NCBI GenBank assembly: GCA_030550625.1 | Contig: JAUQOZ010000022.1 | Span: forward strand, 1 to 50,392 | Reading direction: 5' to 3' | Length of the DNA stretch: 50,392 nt | Source: Chloroflexota bacterium | Lineage (GTDB): Bacteria > Chloroflexota > Chloroflexia > Chloroflexales > Chloroflexaceae | In this document: piece by piece, positions 44,355 through 50,392 of the stretch | How positions within the stretch are numbered: position 1 is the stretch's first letter | Layout: each line of letters begins with the position of its first letter | The notes under the pieces: generated by a model | Database searches by the model: none | Seen by the model: the letters and a program-made list of their open reading frames with translations, nothing else | What the model was told of the DNA's origin: nothing | Program-made: the position numbers and the translations under genes

Positions 44355-44714
44355 CTATTCCATATCTAACACCAACCGCACCCGATTAGGCAGATTGAGG
44401 AGATCGATGTCTTTGTTCAAATAATCATCAACGCCAGCCTCAAACGCGGCACGCTTGTCATCCGACGAGGTCAGCATAATGATGCGCAAATCGTCAAGGG
44501 CCGGATTCTCGCGAATGCGCCGGCACACCTCGTAGCCATCAATGCCGGGCATTTGCACATCGAGCACCAGCAGATCGGGCGGCTCGGCGGCAATTGCCGC
44601 CAGCGCCTCTTCACCGCTATGCGCAAGCTGAACGGTGTAGCCATACATCTCGAGCCGCATTTTGACAATGTCAGTAACGAGACGGCTATCATCGACGACC
44701 AGAATGGTTGGCAT
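44355..44714 (-). CDS. CheY/PilG-like single-domain response regulator
   Basis: 119 residues, one receiver with acidic residues in ILVVDDSRLVTDIVK, phosphoacceptor in LLVLDVQMPGIDGYE, serine/threonine in IIMLTSSDD, and a lysine in DYLNKDIDLL. It lies between cheA and cheB, so it is the direct output or phosphate sink of this array. No flagellar switch protein is present. The target is probably pilus, gliding or regulatory proteins. Confidence 0.92.
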   Translation of the reverse strand: MPTILVVDDSRLVTDIVKMRLEMYGYTVQLAHSGEEALAAIAAEPPDLLVLDVQMPGIDGYEVCRRIRENPALDDLRIIMLTSSDDKRAAFEAGVDDYLNKDIDLLNLPNRVRLVLDME

Positions 44715-44716
44715 AG

Positions 44717-46939
44717 CTACTCCTCGTGGCCGAGCAGTTGCTGAATCACGTTCAGCAAGCTGTCTTGATTAAACTGGCTCTTCACGATGTAGGCCTGCGC
44801 CCCTGCTTCGAGACCACGGCGGCGATGTTCTTCAGAGGCAAGGCTGGTAATCAGCACGACCGGCAGTTCCGAGAGGGCTAACTCGCGCCGGATCCGAGTC
44901 GTGAGGGTAAATCCATCGACACGAGGCATCTCAATATCGCTCACAACCAGATCGTAGGCGGTTGAGCGAAGCCTGTCAAGAGCGTCGGCCCCATCAATTG
45001 CAGCAGTCACATCGTAGCCAGCCGATTGCAGAATGCTGCGCAAGAGTTCGCGGGTCGTGAATGAGTCATCAACCACGAGTAAGCGTGCTCGCCGCGGTTC
45101 ATCGCGCAGCGACTGGCTGAGCACTGGTAGCGCTGCCGTGCGCCGCGCGCCGCCTTCGATGAGTTGGAGCGGATTGATCAGCAAGGCGAGACCGCCATCA
45201 CCGAGTTGCACCGCGCCACTCAAGGCCGGACGGCGGGCAAAGAGCGGGCCAAGCGGTTTGACGACCGCCTCACGCTCGTCGAGCAGATCGTCCACCAACA
45301 GGGCAATACGCCGTTGGCGCGCATTGAGCAACAGCGCCGGTGCGCGCGGATGGCGCGCCAGCGGCGAATCGACGTTCATGCCTAACAGTTCCGCCAATGA
45401 CAGTAGCGCCACGGTGCGTTGTTGGTAGGCAATGGTCGGTTGGCCATCGATCAACTGCACCTGATCGCGCCGCACCCACAGAATACCCCGAATCGTCGCT
45501 GCCGGCAATGCTAATATCTGGCGACCAGCCTGCACCAACAACACCCGGCTAGTGATCAACGTGAGCGGGATGGTTAGGGTGACGGTTGTGCCTTGGCCTA
45601 CGGTCGAATCGACCCGTACCTGCCCGCCGAGTTCGATCAGATTGGCGCGGACGATGTCCATCCCAACGCCGCGGCCTGAGATCTCGGTCACGGTGCGGGC
45701 GGTCGAAAAACCCGGCTGGAAGATCAAATCTAGCGCTTCTTGCGTATCGAGTTGATGTGCCCGTTCGGCGGCCAGCATCCCCAGCTCCACCGCCCGCCGG
45801 CGCACCCGCTCGGGATCAATCCCGCGCCCATCATCGCGGATCTGGATGCGCACCTCATTGCCAGCCGGCTCGGCGCTGATCTGAATCAAACCGGCGGGCG
45901 GCTTCCCGGCGGCAACCCGCTCATCCGGCGCTTCTAGACCGTGATCCACCGCATTCCGCACCAGATGCACCAGCGGGTCGCTGATCAATTCCAGCACCTT
46001 CCGGTCGAGTTCGGTCGTCTCACCGCGGATCTCGATCGTCGCCTGCTTGTTCGTCGCCGCTGCCAGATCACGCACAAGGCGCGGTAAGGAATTGAAGATC
46101 GTCGCAATCGGCAACAGCCGCACCGCCATGACCTCTTGCTCAAGGTCTTTGACCAGCATCTGCTGGCGAGCCAGATGGCGATCAAGCCGGTCGCTCTGGC
46201 GCTGGGCAAGATCGGCCAGCGCCGCCTGCGCATCGCGCAACGTCGCCAGACGCGCATCCAGCGCCTGACGCTGGGTGGGTGAAAACCGCAACCGGGCCAA
46301 TTCACGTTCAAGCGCCTGCACCGCGCGCTGTTGGCGCTCCACCGCCTCTTGCAAGCGATACAGTTCTTGCCCAACCTCCCCTAGCCACTGCTGATTAACC
46401 GCCAACTCGCCGGCCAGATTAAACAGCCGGTCGAGCCGATCGACCCGTACCCGCACGGTCTGGCGGGTTGCGCGTGGCGCCGTTTCAGCCAGCGCCGGCG
46501 GTGATTGCGACGCGACTGCCGATGGTGGTTGCGGCTCGGCTGCCGGCTTAGCCGGGCTAGCAGCGCCCAACGCTTGCACGATCTCAGGCACGGCAGCCAG
46601 CGCCGGGGCCGGCATCTGGGGCGCCTCAGCCGCCAACTGTCCAATCAGGTCGCCGCCGCGCAGCAGCAAATCAACCAATGGTCGATCGAGCGCGCGCCGC
46701 TCTTGACGGATCTCACCTAACACGTGTTCAAGCGCATGCGCCACCTGCGCGATCGGATCGAAGCCGAGCATCCGGGCCGACCCCTTAATCGTATGCACAG
46801 CGCGAAAGGCGCGATCTAACTCGCTGCGACGCAGCGTTTCGCCAGCTTGCCCCTCGATCGCCAGCAACGCATCATTCAAGACGCGCAGGTTGTCAGCCGT
46901 CTCATCACGAAATTGGGTGTAGAAACTCGTCAGATCCAT
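44717..46939 (-). CDS. cheA: Hybrid chemotaxis histidine kinase CheA with C-terminal receiver
   Basis: 740 residues. The Hpt domain has H49 in AVHTIKGSARMLGF. An Ala/Pro linker (about 120-165) follows, then a dimerisation helical region longer than in classical CheA (LYRLQEAVERQQRAVQALER). The HATPase has LVRNAVDHGLE, IRDDGRGIDPERV and SGRGVGMDIV. A CheW-like domain (about 480-600) precedes a full receiver (about 615-740, LVVDDSFTTRELLRSIL; phosphoacceptor in LVVSDIEMPRVDGF). There is no separate P2 CheY-binding domain. A CheA-REC fusion is typical of Frz/Pil-Chp/ACF-type arrays. Seven bases separate it from the MCP gene. Confidence 0.95.
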   Translation of the reverse strand: MDLTSFYTQFRDETADNLRVLNDALLAIEGQAGETLRRSELDRAFRAVHTIKGSARMLGFDPIAQVAHALEHVLGEIRQERRALDRPLVDLLLRGGDLIGQLAAEAPQMPAPALAAVPEIVQALGAASPAKPAAEPQPPSAVASQSPPALAETAPRATRQTVRVRVDRLDRLFNLAGELAVNQQWLGEVGQELYRLQEAVERQQRAVQALERELARLRFSPTQRQALDARLATLRDAQAALADLAQRQSDRLDRHLARQQMLVKDLEQEVMAVRLLPIATIFNSLPRLVRDLAAATNKQATIEIRGETTELDRKVLELISDPLVHLVRNAVDHGLEAPDERVAAGKPPAGLIQISAEPAGNEVRIQIRDDGRGIDPERVRRRAVELGMLAAERAHQLDTQEALDLIFQPGFSTARTVTEISGRGVGMDIVRANLIELGGQVRVDSTVGQGTTVTLTIPLTLITSRVLLVQAGRQILALPAATIRGILWVRRDQVQLIDGQPTIAYQQRTVALLSLAELLGMNVDSPLARHPRAPALLLNARQRRIALLVDDLLDEREAVVKPLGPLFARRPALSGAVQLGDGGLALLINPLQLIEGGARRTAALPVLSQSLRDEPRRARLLVVDDSFTTRELLRSILQSAGYDVTAAIDGADALDRLRSTAYDLVVSDIEMPRVDGFTLTTRIRRELALSELPVVLITSLASEEHRRRGLEAGAQAYIVKSQFNQDSLLNVIQQLLGHEE

Positions 46940-46945
46940 ACGTTG

Positions 46946-48439
46946 TCAGCGATCCCGCCACTGCGAGGGGCGATCATGATCAATATTCGCAATCCCGTGC
47001 AGACGGGCCGCGATGGCAGTTAGCTTTGCGGCTGACTCGGCCATCTGGCGCGCGCTCAGCGCCGACTGACGGGCCACCTCGGCAATCTCGCGCATCGTCT
47101 CCACCACCTGCTCGCTGGCGCTCTGCTGCTGCGCCGTCGCCAAGCCAATTTCGGCAGCCGCCTGCGCCGTCCGTTCAGCTACCATGACAATGTTATCCAT
47201 CACTTGCCCAGCGCGATGGGCCAACTCCACGCCGCGCTCCACTTCTTTGCTGCCCTCTTCGGCAGCCAACACTGCGGCACTGGTTGCCTGCCGGATCTCG
47301 GCAATTACCCCCTTCACCTCTTTGGCGGCGGCCAACGTGCGGTTAGCCAAACTCTTCACTTCGGCGGCGACAACGGCAAAACGACGGCCATACTCACCGG
47401 CGCCAGCCGCCTCGATCGCGGCATTCAGCGCCAGCAGATGCGTTTCATCTGAAATATCGTCAATCAGATCAATAATCTCGCCAATCTGCTGCGACCGTTC
47501 GCCAAGACCGAGCACACGGGTTGAGATGTCTTGCACCCGCTGGCGGATGCGCTCCATCGCTTGAATGCTCTCGTCAACCGCATCTTGGCCGCTGCTAAGC
47601 TGTTCGAGCGTCTGCTGCGCCGCTTCCGAGACATGCTCGGCAGCCTGCGCAATTTGGCGGGCCGTGCTGCCCAACTCCTCAATCGTGGTCGAGACTTCCG
47701 AAACAGCGCTCGCCTGCTCACTGGCGCCGCCGGCCTGTTGTTGCGAATTGGCTTGCAGCTCGGCTGCCGCTGCCGCCAACTCACTGCCCAACTCAACCTG
47801 CTGGATATTCTTCTCCATCAACGTTTCAGTATTGCGCAACAGCTCTTCAGCGCGTGAATGCGACTCGGCCAGCGCCCGGCTCAAATCGCGGCTACTCAGC
47901 CATGCCAGCGTCCCGATCGCGATGGTCGTGAAGACGAGAAAGAGCGAATCTATGACCAGATTATCGGCCAGAAACGGTTGCAAAGCCGCCAATTGTTCGG
48001 CTGCCAGCAACACGATATACACCAACACGCCAGCAGCGCTGACCAACAACGTATCCCGCCCGCTGCCGAGCAGGCCGGCGCTCACAATCGGCACAAACAG
48101 CACCACAACCCGCACCCCGTCAGCGCCGCCAAAGATCAGAAGCACCATCGCCGCGCCGGCCACCATCGCCAGAAAAAGCCAACGCCGGCCAAGCATTGTT
48201 TGCTGCCGGCGGACAAACCACGCCGCAGTGCCATACATCGCAAAGCCAGCCAGCGTAACCAGACTCGCAAACACAAATGGCGGCAGATCAACGTAGCTCA
48301 TCAGCCATAATGCTAGCCCAAATACCCAGAAAGCCGCCAGCACCACCGTACTGACGATGATCAACCAGCGCAACAGCGTGCGATTTTCGCGCAAGGCCGA
48401 GAGTTCGGCCATCGAAACAGCGGAGGTTTCCGATTTCAT
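46946..48439 (-). CDS. Methyl-accepting chemotaxis protein with membrane-only N-terminus
   Basis: 497 residues. The first 200 hold about six hydrophobic segments separated by short loops ([20 protein letters not shown] and similar). There is no periplasmic ligand domain and no HAMP motif is evident. The signalling domain has the conserved hairpin tip ([39 protein letters not shown]) and glutamine/glutamate methylation sites in the helices around it. It would sense a membrane, redox, lipid or internal cue and control CheA through the CheW proteins. It overlaps the CheW-like gene upstream by four bases (ATGA type). Confidence 0.92.
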   Translation of the reverse strand: MKSETSAVSMAELSALRENRTLLRWLIIVSTVVLAAFWVFGLALWLMSYVDLPPFVFASLVTLAGFAMYGTAAWFVRRQQTMLGRRWLFLAMVAGAAMVLLIFGGADGVRVVVLFVPIVSAGLLGSGRDTLLVSAAGVLVYIVLLAAEQLAALQPFLADNLVIDSLFLVFTTIAIGTLAWLSSRDLSRALAESHSRAEELLRNTETLMEKNIQQVELGSELAAAAAELQANSQQQAGGASEQASAVSEVSTTIEELGSTARQIAQAAEHVSEAAQQTLEQLSSGQDAVDESIQAMERIRQRVQDISTRVLGLGERSQQIGEIIDLIDDISDETHLLALNAAIEAAGAGEYGRRFAVVAAEVKSLANRTLAAAKEVKGVIAEIRQATSAAVLAAEEGSKEVERGVELAHRAGQVMDNIVMVAERTAQAAAEIGLATAQQQSASEQVVETMREIAEVARQSALSARQMAESAAKLTAIAARLHGIANIDHDRPSQWRDR

Positions 48440-48849
48440 AGCGCATCCTCAATATGAGCCAGACGAAGACCAAGCGCCACATCGGCAGCCAAGCGGCGCA
48501 GATCAAGCGCCACGACCGGCTGATCATCAAGCAGAGCCACCCCGTTGGCCCACGGTAGTTGCAAGCGTGCCGCTAAAAACGGCGCCAGCGGTCTGATCAC
48601 CGGCGCTTCAGCCAACAGATCAACCCGTAGCGCCAACAACTCCACCACCCGCCGCCGCAACGTGATGGTAAGCGCATGCAACCGGCCAGACGCGGGAGGA
48701 TCAGCGGGATCAAGCAACGGCCCTAGGTGATGGCGAATAATGCGACGTCCACGCTCGTCATGATCGGCCTGAGTGGCCACACCAATGTGATCAACATCGT
48801 GCTGCCGGCACACATAGCGGCGCGCGACCGTTTCAATCAACAAGATCAC
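48436..48849 (-). CDS. Divergent CheW-like adaptor
   Basis: 137 residues with weak resemblance to Che[55 protein letters not shown]. The order of beta strands and the [14 protein letters not shown] ending fit a CheW beta-barrel, but the usual GxxxLRG-type motif is missing. It is coupled on both sides by 4-base overlaps (cheW and mcp). It may be a second adaptor tuned to this receptor. Confidence 0.7.
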   Translation of the reverse strand: MILLIETVARRYVCRQHDVDHIGVATQADHDERGRRIIRHHLGPLLDPADPPASGRLHALTITLRRRVVELLALRVDLLAEAPVIRPLAPFLAARLQLPWANGVALLDDQPVVALDLRRLAADVALGLRLAHIEDAL

Positions 48850-49307
48850 GTCGCCTCCTGCACCAGCGCAAACAGCGCAGCCAGATCAAGAATTGCCACC
48901 GGCTGATCATGATGGCGATAGAGGGCATGAATCACTCGTTGCGCCGGGCCGGTCAGATTGGCCGGCGGCGGTTCGAGTTGCGCAGCATCAACCGGAATCA
49001 GATCATCAACAGCATCAACCAACAGGGCCGCATCAATATCGCCGTGATGCACCCAAATCAGGCGCGTGGCGCGATCGGGCGCAGCGGCGGCCAGCCCCAG
49101 CAACAAGCGCAGATCAATGATCGCCAAAATCTGCCCGCGCTGGTTGATCACACCGGGCAGCAGCGGCGGCGCCCCCGGCACCGGCGTTGGCGCGCGCCAG
49201 CGCATAATCTCGCGCACCGGCGCACTAGCCAGCGCATAATGCTCGGTGGCGACCCGAAACAAGAGATATTCGGCAGTGGAAACCGGTTGGGCTGGCGACG
49301 ATTGCAT
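48846..49307 (-). CDS. cheW: CheW chemotaxis adaptor
   Basis: 153 residues. CheW features are EYLLFRVATEHYALASAPVREIMRW, PPLLPGVINQRGQILAIIDL (the characteristic G-V-x-N-x-R-G loop), and LLVDAVDDLIPVD. It links the MCP to CheA in the signalling array. It is the first gene of the operon; a -10-like TATAAT lies at 49353-49348 on the minus strand. Confidence 0.93.
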   Translation of the reverse strand: MQSSPAQPVSTAEYLLFRVATEHYALASAPVREIMRWRAPTPVPGAPPLLPGVINQRGQILAIIDLRLLLGLAAAAPDRATRLIWVHHGDIDAALLVDAVDDLIPVDAAQLEPPPANLTGPAQRVIHALYRHHDQPVAILDLAALFALVQEAT

Positions 49308-49576
49308 ACGAGAGCGTTACCCCGTCGAACGAGTGTTGTTCGCGGCGATTATAGCGTGTTTTGGGGTGATTGGCTAGATGTCTTTGCACCAGAATGCAGG
49401 GTCATGTATCTGCGACCTGCTCATGATCATGGGGGAGAGAAACAGAGGAAGATCGCTGCACGAGGAGCATTTTCACGCTTACTCATTTGCCTAAGCGGAA
49501 GCCTACAATACTGTTTTCCAAGCGCTTCAACCCATAGACCTTGCCGGAACAACATTAGGTATAGAACATCGTTCCC
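49308..49576. promoter_or_regulatory. Intergenic region upstream of the chemosensory operon
   Basis: 269 bases without a convincing gene. On the minus strand TATAAT (49353-49348) lies about 40 bases before the cheW ATG; no clear -35 is seen. It separates the operon from the toxin-antitoxin pair. Confidence 0.45.
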
Positions 49577-49945
49577 TTACACGTAGGGTTGAATTTGAGC
49601 GGCAAAGGCACGAAAGTCGTCTAGACGATCAAGGAGATCGTACACACGTTTGAGTTCGACCGAGATATATTCGTGAACAATAATATTCCGCAAACCAACC
49701 ATTCCCGCCACCGTTTTCGCCACATCACCACTCAATAAGCCGGCCCGGCTCAATAGCCCGACACATTCGGCGTAGGTTGCCGGCACACTCAGATTTCTCG
49801 CACTAACGATATGGCAACTCAGATCGATGACAATCTGAATCGCTTCCAGCAATCCATACTGCAACGCCCATTCCAAATGAGGATCGCGCCGCACATCCTC
49901 GGGCGAATACATCTGGCGAAAGCGCGCTAGCTCGCGCATATTCAC
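49577..49945 (-). CDS. hepT: HepT-like HEPN toxin (RX4HXY ribonuclease)
   Basis: 122 residues from a GTG at 49945 (an ATG two codons later is possible). It is an all-helical HEPN protein. The conserved nuclease motif is GLRNIIVHEYISV, with R86, H91 and Y93, giving RX4HXY. In this class the toxin is an RNase, and the partner MntA nucleotidyltransferase inactivates it by AMPylating the tyrosine of this motif. The mntA-like gene lies just upstream and ends 18 bases before this start, which is the standard order. The toxin looks intact. Confidence 0.85.
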   Translation of the reverse strand: MNMRELARFRQMYSPEDVRRDPHLEWALQYGLLEAIQIVIDLSCHIVSARNLSVPATYAECVGLLSRAGLLSGDVAKTVAGMVGLRNIIVHEYISVELKRVYDLLDRLDDFRAFAAQIQPYV

Positions 49946-49963
49946 ATCGAGGGTAACAACCGT

Positions 49964-50392
49964 TCACGCATGGCATCCTCCTGTGCCGAAGCGACCGGTT
50001 TTCAGACGCTCGGCCAGCGCGCGTTCAACCATTGCCCGCAGAAATGCAGTATCGAGATATTGCAGCATAATCTTGGTTTTGCAATCCACAAATGTTTCGC
50101 GCCGGCGACAAAACAGCAACGATCCTTCGCGAATAACATTGTAAGCGAGCGCAGGATTGCGTTCGATAGCAGTATTCAAGACCACGAGATCCACTGCCCG
50201 GCCCACGCTGCGCTCGAGTGCTGCCGTAAGCTGGCCAATACCCAAGAGGTCAAGCGGCTGCGTAACTGAAGATAGCAATATCCACATCGCTCCACGGTCG
50301 CGGGTGTCCGCGGGCAAAGGAACCAAACAGGAGCGCGAACTCGATGGCATCGTCAGCCGCAAGCAGATCGCGAGCTTGTTCGATGGCAAGCA
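49964..50392 (-). pseudogene. mntA: MntA-like nucleotidyltransferase antitoxin, frame-broken and partial
   Basis: Two frames are needed. From the right edge, one frame reads LAIEQARDLLAADDAIEFA, then LLFGSFARGHPRPWSDVDIA, which is the nucleotidyltransferase GSxxxG..SD.D motif. It runs to a TGA at 50252-50250. The rest of the family sequence (QPLDLLGIGQLTAALERSVG, AVDLVVLNTA, TFVDCKTKIMLQYLDT) continues in the next frame to the TGA at 49966-49964. The switch falls between about 50275 and 50255 and fits one extra base. The gene begins outside the window. It is either a real frameshift (inactivated or programmed) or a sequence error. Confidence 0.8.

Noticed and set aside
48909-49586. 225-codon plus-strand open frame opposite cheW
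   Set aside because: It runs antisense across cheW and the gap; cheW has the conserved GVINQRG loop and operon overlaps.

Overview
The window is a moderately GC-rich bacterial chromosome segment. It most likely comes from a filamentous member of the Chloroflexota (Chloroflexus or a close relative). This is inferred from protein style: two secreted clan GH-A proteins, one with ETGH / GYP.SE / VQYFER repeats of a kind I associate with this phylum, a MalT-like LuxR activator, PrsW, and chemosensory genes without any flagellar gene. No photosynthesis gene lies in the window. No rRNA, CRISPR array, integrase or transposase was seen. Most genes are intact and densely packed.

Layout. Positions 1-3675 (minus): surface polysaccharide genes, namely two GT4-like glycosyltransferases (one running off the left edge from a GTG start) and a polytopic GT-C-like membrane protein. 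3908-4704: a small protein built of four MshEN-type (GspE N-terminal) repeats, with a clear terminator. 4849-5904: homoserine dehydrogenase. 5985-8741: MalT-like regulator, divergent from 9036-13173, a ChvE/GguA/GguB-type monosaccharide ABC importer. 13383-14441: a REC-LuxR-REC response regulator. 14590-16179: a fusion of a CUT2-type ABC ATPase domain with a NarL-type histidine kinase. In the fusion, Walker A and B are kept but the Q-loop, signature and H-loop are eroded. Importer, kinase and regulator look like one sugar-sensing system, and this is the most novel content of the window.

16273-24765: PIN-like NYN protein, DNA polymerase III delta-prime, a KAS II-type enzyme, a histidine cluster (hisC, hisN-like phosphatase, MazG-like, hisB) with overlapping genes, PrsW protease, an unknown protein and a zinc-ribbon protein. 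24766-25676: non-coding, made of long direct repeats and hairpins. 25692-25855: tRNA-Gln and tRNA-Leu. 25991-28117: metallo-beta-lactamase-fold protein with two cyclic-nucleotide-binding domains. 28263-30365: yebC, ruvC and an unknown gene. 30429-33626: two paralogous exported glycoside-hydrolase-like proteins behind a good promoter. 33996-34907: membrane-anchored M23 peptidase.

34917-49307 (minus) is mostly signal transduction: a REC-GAF-HD-GYP protein, a lone receiver, L-lactate dehydrogenase, a STAS / anti-sigma kinase pair, a TPR protein, and an eight-gene chemosensory operon (cheW, cheW-like, membrane MCP, CheA-REC hybrid, receiver, cheB, cheR-TPR, SpoIIE-type phosphatase). The phosphatase at its end plus the neighbouring STAS/kinase pair suggests that the array feeds a partner-switching output and possibly c-di-GMP turnover, rather than flagella. 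The right edge holds a HepT/MntA toxin-antitoxin pair in which the antitoxin reading frame is broken.
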